Shown: positions 25,685 to 34,689 of the stretch, in pieces
How the letters are laid out: each line of letters starts with the position of its first letter
Position numbering within the stretch: the first letter of the stretch is position 1
NCBI GenBank assembly: GCA_000955795.1
Contig: JYOB01000005.1
Span: 1-34,689, forward strand
Length of the DNA: 34,689 nt
Direction of reading: 5' to 3'
Source of the DNA: Burkholderiaceae bacterium 26
Lineage (GTDB): Bacteria > Pseudomonadota > Gammaproteobacteria > Burkholderiales > Burkholderiaceae
Position numbers and translations under genes: made by a program
Notes under the pieces: generated by a model
The model's database searches: none
Told to the model about the DNA's origin: nothing
What the model saw: only the letters and a program-made list of their open reading frames with translations

Positions 25685-26275
25685 ATGGATACACAGACCG
25701 TTGCCGCCTACGACACCCTTGCCGAGACCTTCGCGCAGGAGTGGCGCGAGCAGCCCGCGCCTGAAGACCTGTACGCGTTGCTGCGACGTGAGTTCAAGGA
25801 AGGTGGCGCCACCGCCGACATCGGCTGCGGCGCAGGCCGCGAGGTGGCGTGGCTCAACGCTAACGGTTATCCAGCTGTCGGTTATGACGCCTCCGCCGGG
25901 CTGCTGGAAGCGGCGCGCGAGCAGTATCCAGGGCTGTCCTTCCGGCAGGCGCTGCTGCCCGAGTTGGTCGGTATTGCCGAAGGCGCGTTCGACAACGTCC
26001 TCTGCGAGACCGTCATCATGCATTTGCCGCCCGAGCAGATTGGTGCGTCGGTGGAGCGCCTAGTGTCGTTGCTGCGCCCGGAGGGCACGCTGTACCTGAG
26101 CTGGCGCGTCACGCCAGACTCCGACCAGCGCGATGGGCGAGGCCGGCTGTTCACGTCGTTCGATGCGACGCCCGTGCGCGAGGCGCTGGCCGGCACCGAA
26201 CTGGTCTTTGACGAGGCGGCTGTCAGCCAGTCGTCGGGGCGTACGATCCATCGCATCGTGGCGCGGAAGGTTTGA
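25685..26275 (+). CDS. Class I SAM-dependent methyltransferase
   Basis: This 196-residue cytosolic protein has the Rossmann methyltransferase signature: motif [10 protein letters not shown] (44-52), the acidic residue after beta-2 in GYDAS (D68), and VIMHLP (110-115) in the motif IV region. It resembles small UbiE/Tam-like methyltransferases, and the substrate cannot be told from sequence. CGGAG at 25675-25679 supports the ATG. It lies only 22 bp after the second DUF2135 gene, so it may be cotranscribed with the operon, although it lacks a signal peptide and is not part of the E. coli cluster. A weak 5-bp hairpin (26314-26328) follows the stop. Confidence 0.88.
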   Translation: MDTQTVAAYDTLAETFAQEWREQPAPEDLYALLRREFKEGGATADIGCGAGREVAWLNANGYPAVGYDASAGLLEAAREQYPGLSFRQALLPELVGIAEGAFDNVLCETVIMHLPPEQIGASVERLVSLLRPEGTLYLSWRVTPDSDQRDGRGRLFTSFDATPVREALAGTELVFDEAAVSQSSGRTIHRIVARKV

Positions 26276-26387
26276 CAGCCGCGTTGCCCACAATCCGAGT
26301 GTCCTGATTGACCACCCCTCGGCGGGGTTTGTCACAATAGCGGTTTCGCCCAGCCCGCGCGTGACCCCGCGCGCACCCGCCGTCCCG

Positions 26388-28301
26388 ATGTACGACTCCC
26401 CCGCCATAGACCACGCGCTGCAGGCGCTGCCCGAAGACACCGCCGCCGCCACGCATGCGGTGCTGCACGATGTGTTCGGCTACAGCGCTTTCCGCGGCCC
26501 GCAGGCGGAAATCGTCACCCATGTGGCGGACGGCGGCGATTGCCTCGTGCTGATGCCTACCGGCGGCGGCAAATCGCTCTGCTATCAGATCCCGGCGCTC
26601 GTGCGGCACCGCCGCGGGCAGGGCGCGGGCATTGTGGTTTCGCCGCTGATCGCGCTGATGCAGGATCAAGTGGCCGCGCTGGAAGAAGCCGGCGTGCGCG
26701 CCGCGTATCTCAACTCCGCGCTGACGGGCGCCGAGGCCGCCCAGGTCGAGCGAGACCTGGCGGCAGGGCGGCTGGATCTCGTCTACGTCGCGCCCGAGCG
26801 GTTGATGACGCCGCGCTTCCTCGACTTGCTTGAGCGATCGCGCATCGGCCTGTTTGCCATCGACGAAGCGCACTGCGTGTCGCAATGGGGGCACGATTTC
26901 CGGCCGGAGTACATCCAACTTTCCGTGCTGCACGAGCGTTTCCCGCACGTGCCGCGCATTGCGCTCACCGCCACGGCCGATGCCGTCACGCGCGACGAGA
27001 TCGTTGAACGGCTGGCGTTGACGGACGCGCGCGTCTTCCTCTCCAGCTTCGACCGCCCGAACATCCGCTACACCATTGTTGAGAAGGACAGCGCGCGTCA
27101 GCAGCTGCTGCGCTTCATCCGCGCCGAACACATGGACGGTGACACCTGCGACGCCGGCATCGTCTACTGCCTGTCGCGCAAAAAGGTGGAAGAGACCGCG
27201 CAGTGGCTGGCCGAGCAGGGCATTCGCGCGCTGCCGTATCACGCTGGGATGGACTCCGAAGTGCGCGCCCGCCATCAGGCGATCTTCCGCAAGGAGGAGG
27301 GCGTCGTGATGGTGGCGACCATCGCTTTTGGCATGGGCATTGACAAGCCCGACGTGCGTTTCGTGGCGCATCTGGATTTGCCCAAGAGCCTGGAAGGCTA
27401 TTACCAGGAAACAGGCCGCGCTGGCCGCGACGGCATGCCGGCCAACGCGTGGATGGCGTATGGCCTGTCCGACGTGGTGCAGCAGCGCCGCATGATCGAC
27501 GAGTCCGACGCGGACGACGTGCACAAGCGCGTATCAACCGCCAAGCTCGAAGCGCTGCTCGGCCTGTGCGAAGCCGCTAGCTGCCGCCGCGTGGCGCTGC
27601 TTGCGTACTTTGGTGAAAGCAGCCAGCCGTGCGGCAATTGCGATACGTGCCTGACGCCGCCGCAAACCTGGGACGCCACGCGCGAGGCCCAGATGGCGCT
27701 GTCCTGCGCATACCGCGTGCAGCAGGCCAGTCGCGTGAGCTTTGGCGCCGGCCAGCTCATCGATATCCTGCGCGGCAACGCCACCGAGCGCATCAAACAG
27801 TGGCACCACGAGACGCTTTCCACCTTCGGCATCGGCAGCGATCTGTCCGAAGCCGCGTGGCGCGGTGTGTTCCGACAGTTGGTCGCGCAGGGTTTGTTTG
27901 CGGTGGATCACGGCGGCCACGGCGCGCTGATCCTGACCGACGCGGCGCGCCCCGTGCTCAAGGGCGCGCAGTCGGTGATCCTGCGCCGTCAGGCCGAGAA
28001 GGTGCGTGGCTCGTCGTCATCGTCGGCCAAGAAGGAGCGTCGCGCCGATCCGGCCGCCGAGCTTTCCACCGAGGCGCAGGTGCGCTGGCAGGCATTGCGA
28101 GCCTGGCGTACGCAGGCCGCGCGTGAGCACAGCGTGCCGGCGTATGTGATCTTCCACGACGCCACACTCGCGCGCATTGCCGAGACCGATCCGGATTCGC
28201 GCGAGGCGCTTGGCGAGCTGCCGGGCATTGGCATGGCAAAGCTGGATCGCTACGGCCAGGAGCTGCTCGACGTGCTGGAGAAATGCCGCGAGCAGGCTTA
28301 A
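26388..28301 (+). CDS. recQ: ATP-dependent DNA helicase RecQ
   Basis: RecQ is a 3'-5' superfamily 2 helicase acting in recombination, replication fork repair and suppression of illegitimate exchange. The 637-residue protein has Walker A GGGKS (59-63), DEAH (159-162), ALTATAD, the motif V segment [14 protein letters not shown] and motif [12 protein letters not shown]. The zinc-binding RQC segment (CEAASCRR...CGNCDTC) and a C-terminal HRDC domain follow. A Ser/Lys-rich linker ([11 protein letters not shown]) joins the last two. I chose the ATG at 26388; a GTG at 26361 is the alternative. A TTGACC at 26308-26313 with CACAAT at 26333-26338 could be a promoter, but the 19-bp spacer is long. The stop overlaps the stop of the convergent LysR gene. 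Confidence 0.96.
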   Translation: MYDSPAIDHALQALPEDTAAATHAVLHDVFGYSAFRGPQAEIVTHVADGGDCLVLMPTGGGKSLCYQIPALVRHRRGQGAGIVVSPLIALMQDQVAALEEAGVRAAYLNSALTGAEAAQVERDLAAGRLDLVYVAPERLMTPRFLDLLERSRIGLFAIDEAHCVSQWGHDFRPEYIQLSVLHERFPHVPRIALTATADAVTRDEIVERLALTDARVFLSSFDRPNIRYTIVEKDSARQQLLRFIRAEHMDGDTCDAGIVYCLSRKKVEETAQWLAEQGIRALPYHAGMDSEVRARHQAIFRKEEGVVMVATIAFGMGIDKPDVRFVAHLDLPKSLEGYYQETGRAGRDGMPANAWMAYGLSDVVQQRRMIDESDADDVHKRVSTAKLEALLGLCEAASCRRVALLAYFGESSQPCGNCDTCLTPPQTWDATREAQMALSCAYRVQQASRVSFGAGQLIDILRGNATERIKQWHHETLSTFGIGSDLSEAAWRGVFRQLVAQGLFAVDHGGHGALILTDAARPVLKGAQSVILRRQAEKVRGSSSSSAKKERRADPAAELSTEAQVRWQALRAWRTQAAREHSVPAYVIFHDATLARIAETDPDSREALGELPGIGMAKLDRYGQELLDVLEKCREQA

Positions 28302-29218
28302 GCGGACGGCGGCAATGGTCCCATCACGCCGGTGCTGCGGATGTGGTCACCCAGAAAATCGACAAACGCCCGTACCTTCGGCAGCAGGTGCACACGCTGC
28401 GTGAAGACGGCGTGCAACGGCACCTCCCGCGCCGTGTAGTTCGTCAGCACCGCCTGCAAGCGGCCGGCCGCAATATCGTCGCGCACCAGATACGCCGGCC
28501 CGAGCGATACCCCCAACCCTGAACGTGCCGCCTCTCGCAGCACAAGGCTGTTGTTGGCCAGCATCGAGCCATCCACGTGGGCGATATGGCGCTGGCCGGC
28601 TGCGTCAGTCAGCACCCAGTCGTGCGGCCCGTCGTAATTGGCGTAGACGAGGCAGTTGTGATTGCGCAAATCCTCCGGCGATTGCGGAATCCCCCGCTCG
28701 CGAAAATACGACGGCGCCCCGTAGATGGCGTGCGCGCAACTCGCCAGCCGCCGCGCCACCAGCGAAGAATCCTCCAGCATGCCGATGCGGATCGCCACGT
28801 CGATGCGCCCAGCGACAAGATCGGCGTAGCGGTCGTTCATATCCAGGTCGATCTGCACGGCGGGGTAGCGCGCCTGGAATGCGCCCAGCAGCGGTGCCAG
28901 CAATGTCACCGCAAACGATGCCGGCGCGGATACCCGCAGCGTGCCGCGCGCCTCATCGCGCAGGGCGGTTACGGCCTGTTCGGCCGCATCGACGAGCGCC
29001 AGGCCTTCGCGGCTTTTCTCGAAGAACGCCGCGCCTGCCTCGGTGAGTGACAGGCGCCGCGTTGTTCGTTGCAGCAGACGCGTCTGCAACCGAGCCTCCA
29101 GTCGCGCCAGCGCCTTGCTGATCACACCGCGCGACACGCCCATCGCATCCGCCGCCGCCGACAGGCTGCCGCGCTCCACTACCTGCACGAAGATCGCCAC
29201 GTCAGAGAGTCGGTCCAT
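28298..29218 (-). CDS. LysR family transcriptional regulator
   Basis: This 306-residue protein has a typical LysR layout: an N-terminal winged helix-turn-helix ([20 protein letters not shown], with [13 protein letters not shown] as recognition helix) and a C-terminal effector-binding domain. It resembles the large LysR subgroup near DsdC/YafC/AaeR whose inducers are mostly unknown. I chose the ATG at 29218; a TTG start 33 bases upstream is in frame but less likely. It is transcribed away from the MFS gene that starts 99 bp beyond, the standard arrangement for a regulator of a divergent target. Its stop codon overlaps the recQ stop by 4 bp (positions 28298-28301). Confidence 0.93.
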   Translation of the reverse strand: MDRLSDVAIFVQVVERGSLSAAADAMGVSRGVISKALARLEARLQTRLLQRTTRRLSLTEAGAAFFEKSREGLALVDAAEQAVTALRDEARGTLRVSAPASFAVTLLAPLLGAFQARYPAVQIDLDMNDRYADLVAGRIDVAIRIGMLEDSSLVARRLASCAHAIYGAPSYFRERGIPQSPEDLRNHNCLVYANYDGPHDWVLTDAAGQRHIAHVDGSMLANNSLVLREAARSGLGVSLGPAYLVRDDIAAGRLQAVLTNYTAREVPLHAVFTQRVHLLPKVRAFVDFLGDHIRSTGVMGPLPPSA

Positions 29219-29317
29219 ATTTGCGCGTTTGCGGAAACAATATTGCGCCAAAGGCTACCTTAATCTGCGCGAATCGGCTGGCTACGATGGGCGCTCTGAT
29301 CCTTCGTCCTGTTCATC
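29219..29317. promoter_or_regulatory. Divergent lysR/MFS control region
   Basis: This 99-bp gap lies between two divergent starts. It contains a small dyad GTTT-GCGG-AAAC (29227-29238) and two copies of TTGCGC (29221-29226 and 29244-29249). An A/T-rich dyad in this position fits a LysR operator (T-N11-A type sites), but which bases are used cannot be told. No clear -35/-10 pair stands out on either strand. Confidence 0.35.
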
Positions 29318-30577
29318 ATGACTACCGAAGCTCCTGCCGTTACCGTTTCCAACCCGCCAGCCGCCGACCGGCTGCCCCGTGGCGCCACGCCGCTGTTTGC
29401 CGCCGCCGTCGGGCTCATCGTCATCAACCTGTTTGGCATCCAGCCGCTGATTGCTGAGATCGCCGCGAGCATCGGCTGGACCACGGCCGCAACTGGGCTG
29501 CTCGTCACCGCGACGCTCATCGGCTACGGCATCGGCCTGTTGCTGCTGATGCCGCTGACCGATCTGCAGGACAACCGCGCGCTCGCCTCGCGCACGCTGT
29601 GGGGCGCGGTGGCTTCGCTGGCGCTGACCACCGTCGCGCACAGCGGCCAAGTGCTGATGCTCGCCGCCTTTGCCATCGGCCTCACGTCGACCGTCATTCA
29701 GATGCTGATTGCGCTGGCGGGCCGCCTGGCCGCCGACTACCGGCGCGGGCGGGTGCTCGGCGACATCATGATTGGCCTGAACCTGGGCATCCTGCTGTCG
29801 CGCCCCGCGGCCAGCCTGATTGCGGCGCAGTGGGGCTGGCGAGCGTTCTACGGCGCATCGGCGGTGGCGATTGCCGTGCTGGCTGTCTTCCTGCCGCGCG
29901 TGATGCCGACCTTCGTGCCGCCGCGCACGCTGTCGTACGGCGCGCTGCTGGGCTCGTACCGTCGTCTGCTGCGTAGCGAACCGTTGTTGCGCCGCCGCGC
30001 CGCCACCCAGGCCTTGCTGATGGCCGCGTTCACGCTGTTTTGGACCGCTGTGGCCCTGCGGTTGGCGGCAGCGCCGTTCCATCTTTCGCAGAACGGTATT
30101 GGCATCTTCGCGCTGTGCGGCGCGGCCGGCGTTGTGGCCGCGCCGATTGCCGGACGGCTCGCGGATCGCGGTTTGGTGCGCGTGGGTACGCTGCTCGCGC
30201 ACGGCAGTGCGGCGACGGGTTTGTTGTTGGCACTGGCTTCGGCACTGTTGCCGGGGCTCAGCGTCCCCGCCATGTTGGCGATGTTGGTAGCTGCGGCGCT
30301 GCTGCTCGACTTCGGTGCCATCGGCGACCAGGCGCTCGGCCGCTACATGGTCAACACGCTGTCCCCGGAGATTCGCGGGCGCGTGAATGGTCTGTACACG
30401 GGGGCCTTCTTCTTTGGTGCAGCCGCAGGCGGTGGCTTGGCCGGCGTGGCATGGGCGGGAGGCGGATGGATCGGCGTATCCGTTTTGGCGCTTGGGTTTG
30501 TGGCGTTGGCGGCACTCGTCTTTCTGTGGCCAGCGAGCGCGCCGCGTGCCATTGGCGCCACACCCCGCCGTTGCTGA
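29318..30577 (+). CDS. MFS transporter
   Basis: This 419-residue inner-membrane protein has about twelve hydrophobic segments in two bundles, separated by a basic central loop (SYRRLLRSEPLLRRRAA). The loop motifs typical of the major facilitator superfamily are present in variant form: GYGIGLLLLMPLTDLQDNR after the second span and PIAGRLADRG in the second half. It resembles drug or sugar efflux members (AraJ/YbcL-like), but the substrate is unknown. The LysR gene is divergent and probably controls it. The start ATG has no strong Shine-Dalgarno. The stop lies 32 bp before the str promoter -35 box. Confidence 0.92.
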   Translation: MTTEAPAVTVSNPPAADRLPRGATPLFAAAVGLIVINLFGIQPLIAEIAASIGWTTAATGLLVTATLIGYGIGLLLLMPLTDLQDNRALASRTLWGAVASLALTTVAHSGQVLMLAAFAIGLTSTVIQMLIALAGRLAADYRRGRVLGDIMIGLNLGILLSRPAASLIAAQWGWRAFYGASAVAIAVLAVFLPRVMPTFVPPRTLSYGALLGSYRRLLRSEPLLRRRAATQALLMAAFTLFWTAVALRLAAAPFHLSQNGIGIFALCGAAGVVAAPIAGRLADRGLVRVGTLLAHGSAATGLLLALASALLPGLSVPAMLAMLVAAALLLDFGAIGDQALGRYMVNTLSPEIRGRVNGLYTGAFFFGAAAGGGLAGVAWAGGGWIGVSVLALGFVALAALVFLWPASAPRAIGATPRRC

Positions 30578-30609
30578 CCTCCTCACGCGTCGCCAGACTG
30601 GTGGCGCGC

Positions 30610-30638
30610 TTGACGCTTGCAAGTCAGCCCGCTATAGT
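30610..30638 (+). promoter_or_regulatory. Promoter of the str operon (rpsL-rpsG-fusA-tuf)
   Basis: TTGACG (30610-30615, five of six consensus bases) and TATAGT (30633-30638, five of six) are separated by exactly 17 bp. Transcription would start near 30645, giving a leader of about 230 nt before rpsL. A hairpin with CGCCA (30591-30595) and TGGCG (30602-30606) lies directly upstream and may close off the MFS transcript, although no T run follows. Confidence 0.82.
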
Positions 30639-30806
30639 GCTAGATTCGAGTTTTTGGCTTCTGGTTTCGCACGTCCGTGCCCGGCAAAGCGCTGTGCAAG
30701 ACATCTGAACCAGACGGGCTCGCGCTCTTTGGTCTTGATCTGTTCCCGCAGGTCCTCCCTTCAGAGCGTTCTGCTCGCCACTTCCATAAAACCCGACTGC
30801 GCCGTC

Positions 30807-30851
30807 CGCCTCACAAATGAGGCGTTCACGTTATGTGAACCGGCGATTTTT
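30807..30851 (+). promoter_or_regulatory. Structured rpsL leader with terminator-like hairpin
   Basis: Two adjacent stems are visible: CGCCTCA (30807-30813) with TGAGGCG (30818-30824, loop CAAA), and GTTCAC (30824-30829) with GTGAAC (30835-30840, loop GTTAT). They share G30824, so they are mutually constrained. TTTTT follows seven bases after the second stem. This could attenuate transcription or hold the leader in a regulated fold. The remaining ~160 nt of the leader (30645-30806) show no gene. Confidence 0.5.
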
Positions 30852-30874
30852 CAAAAACCAAGCTGGATTGAACA

Positions 30875-31252
30875 ATGCCAACCATCAATCAACTGGTTCG
30901 CAAGCCCCGCGTCTCGGAAAAGCTGAAGAGCAAGAGCCCGGCACTTGAGAACTGCCCGCAGCGTCGCGGCGTGTGCACCCGCGTGTACACCACGACGCCG
31001 AAGAAGCCGAACTCGGCACTGCGTAAGGTCGCCAAGGTGCGCCTGACCAACGGTTTCGAAGTCATTTCGTACATCGGCGGTGAAGGCCACAACCTGCAAG
31101 AACACAGCGTCGTGCTGATCCGCGGCGGCCGTGTGAAGGATTTGCCGGGTGTGCGTTACCACATCGTGCGCGGCTCCCTTGACCTGCAAGGCGTCAAGGA
31201 CCGTAAGCAAGCGCGTTCGAAGTACGGCGCGAAGCGTCCGAAGGCGGCTTAA
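30875..31252 (+). CDS. rpsL: 30S ribosomal protein S12
   Basis: S12 sits at the decoding centre of the 30S subunit and controls accuracy. The 125 residues carry the conserved core [19 protein letters not shown] and [13 protein letters not shown]. The streptomycin positions are wild type: K43 and K88. D89, the residue beta-methylthiolated by RimO in E. coli, is present. The Shine-Dalgarno is weak (GGA about eight bases upstream). It is the first gene of the str operon, with a 186-bp structured gap before rpsG. Confidence 0.99.
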   Translation: MPTINQLVRKPRVSEKLKSKSPALENCPQRRGVCTRVYTTTPKKPNSALRKVAKVRLTNGFEVISYIGGEGHNLQEHSVVLIRGGRVKDLPGVRYHIVRGSLDLQGVKDRKQARSKYGAKRPKAA

Positions 31253-31396
31253 GTCGTCAGTGAGATCGCGCCGCTTTTGCGGTCACGGTCTTGTCATGAG
31301 CAGGCGGTACAACGGTGCGTTTTTTGACCGCACTGGCACCGTCGAGTAAGTGGTCACCCGGCTCAGATTGTTGGAAGACAAGCTAGTTGGTGGCCG

Positions 31397-31415
31397 GAGA
31401 ACCGAAGCGGTTCTC
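31397..31415 (+). promoter_or_regulatory. Hairpin before rpsG, probable S7 autoregulatory site
   Basis: GAGAACCG (31397-31404) and CGGTTCTC (31408-31415) make a perfect 8-bp stem with a 3-nt loop, ending 12 bp before the rpsG Shine-Dalgarno AAGGA (31428-31432). In E. coli, S7 binds the rpsL-rpsG spacer to repress translation of the distal str genes. Location and structure fit, but binding is inferred. Confidence 0.5.
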
Positions 31416-31438
31416 AACTGAACAGAGAAGGAAAGAAG

Positions 31439-31909
31439 ATGCCACGTCGTCGTGAAGTCCCCAAGCGGGAAATTCTGCCGGACCCGAAGTTCGGCAATGT
31501 GGAAGTCGCCAAGTTCATGAACGTCCTGATGCTGGACGGCAAGAAGTCGGTGGCTGAGCGTATCGTCTACGGTGCGTTTGACCAGATCGAGAAGAAAGCA
31601 GGCAAGGCGCCTATCGAGGTGTTCACGCTGGCTATCGGCAACATCAAGCCGGTGGTCGAAGTGAAGAGCCGTCGTGTTGGTGGCGCCAACTATCAGGTGC
31701 CGGTCGAAGTCCGGCCGTCGCGTCGTCTGGCATTGGCGATGCGTTGGCTGCGGGAAGCTGCGAAGAAGCGCAGCGAGAAGTCGATGGCCCTGCGTCTGGC
31801 TGGTGAGCTGCTCGAAGCCTCGGAAGGCCGCGGCGGCGCCATGAAGAAGCGCGACGAAGTGCACCGCATGGCTGAAGCCAACAAGGCGTTCTCGCACTTC
31901 CGCTTCTAA
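31439..31909 (+). CDS. rpsG: 30S ribosomal protein S7
   Basis: S7 nucleates assembly of the 30S head and contacts the E-site tRNA. The 156-residue product has the family N-terminus [20 protein letters not shown] and the conserved [13 protein letters not shown] good AAGGA at 31428-31432 precedes the ATG by six bases. S7 is the known translational regulator of the str operon in enterobacteria, and the hairpin upstream is a candidate target. Confidence 0.99.
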   Translation: MPRRREVPKREILPDPKFGNVEVAKFMNVLMLDGKKSVAERIVYGAFDQIEKKAGKAPIEVFTLAIGNIKPVVEVKSRRVGGANYQVPVEVRPSRRLALAMRWLREAAKKRSEKSMALRLAGELLEASEGRGGAMKKRDEVHRMAEANKAFSHFRF

Positions 31910-31935
31910 GCGACGCGCGACACGTTGTTGGTTGC

Positions 31936-31973
31936 TGGGCGGGCTGTGTGCGCACATCTCGCCCATTTGTATT
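31936..31973 (+). other. Hairpin between rpsG and fusA
   Basis: TGGGCG (31936-31941) pairs with CGCCCA (31960-31965). An inner stem TGTG (31945-31948) / CACA (31953-31956) with a TGCG loop is set off by a symmetrical 3-by-3 internal loop. TTTGTATT follows. It resembles an imperfect terminator and could lower fusA transcription relative to rpsG, or mark a processing site. Confidence 0.45.
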
Positions 31974-32025
31974 AGGGGCGCTTGGCCATGGGTCGGCGCC
32001 CCGTTGACGAATCTGAGGATTAACC

Positions 32026-34152
<2,127 letters not shown>

Positions 34153-34235
34153 TCAACGTGTTTTGGGCGGCGCGCGTGTGCGTGCTGCCCACATCCAAAT
34201 CTAGTAATTAGCCCATTCCGAATTGAGGAGCTGAC

Positions 34236-34689
<454 letters not shown>

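Noticed and set aside
26133-26387. An N-terminal extension of recQ
   Set aside because: It overlaps the methyltransferase in another frame and has Arg/Ser-rich shadow composition. RecQ normally begins close to the 26388 start.

Overview
The window comes from the chromosome of a GC-rich beta-proteobacterium, most likely Ralstonia or a close relative in the Burkholderiaceae. The grounds are the gene order tRNA-Tyr, tRNA-Gly, tRNA-Thr, tuf, tRNA-Trp, secE, nusG, rplKAJL, rpoBC, then rpsL, rpsG, fusA and a second tuf; the 1368- and 1409-residue beta and beta' subunits; and strong G/C preference at third codon positions. The genus is inferred from protein resemblance, not from a search.

Positions 1-14709 hold the first block of the transcription and translation super-operon. 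A good sigma70-type promoter (331-359) precedes three tRNA genes and tuf. tRNA-Trp, secE, nusG, rplK, rplA, rplJ, rplL, rpoB and rpoC follow, all on the plus strand. The gaps hold RNA structures: a hairpin before rplK (probable L1 site), an L10 leader before rplJ, an attenuator-like terminator and a long hairpin between rplL and rpoB, a hairpin between rpoB and rpoC, and a strong terminator after rpoC.

Positions 14710-25662 hold six tightly coupled plus-strand genes for exported proteins: DUF2138, DUF1175, alpha-2-macroglobulin, DUF2300 and two tandem DUF2135 proteins. The order matches the E. coli yfaA-yfaT-yfaS-yfaQ-yfaP cluster and resembles the P. aeruginosa mag operon. This is the most interesting part of the window. 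The DUF2300 protein reads as a mosaic of a penicillin-binding-protein-like segment (SxxK and KTxT), a SpoIID-like segment with the family's catalytic Glu position occupied, and a C-terminal HExxH motif. The macroglobulin keeps a CxEQ thioester motif, and the DUF1175 protein has an NlpC/P60-like Cys/His arrangement. Together they suggest an envelope system joining a protease trap to peptidoglycan remodelling; this is inference.

Positions 25685-30577 hold a SAM-dependent methyltransferase, recQ, a convergent LysR regulator whose stop codon overlaps that of recQ, and a divergent MFS transporter.

Positions 30610-34689 hold the str operon: a promoter, a structured leader, rpsL, rpsG, fusA and the first 151 codons of a second tuf, cut by the window edge. 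The two tuf genes are direct repeats about 33.5 kb apart. They alternate between near-identical and divergent stretches, which suggests partial gene conversion. I saw no insertion sequence, prophage or CRISPR array.
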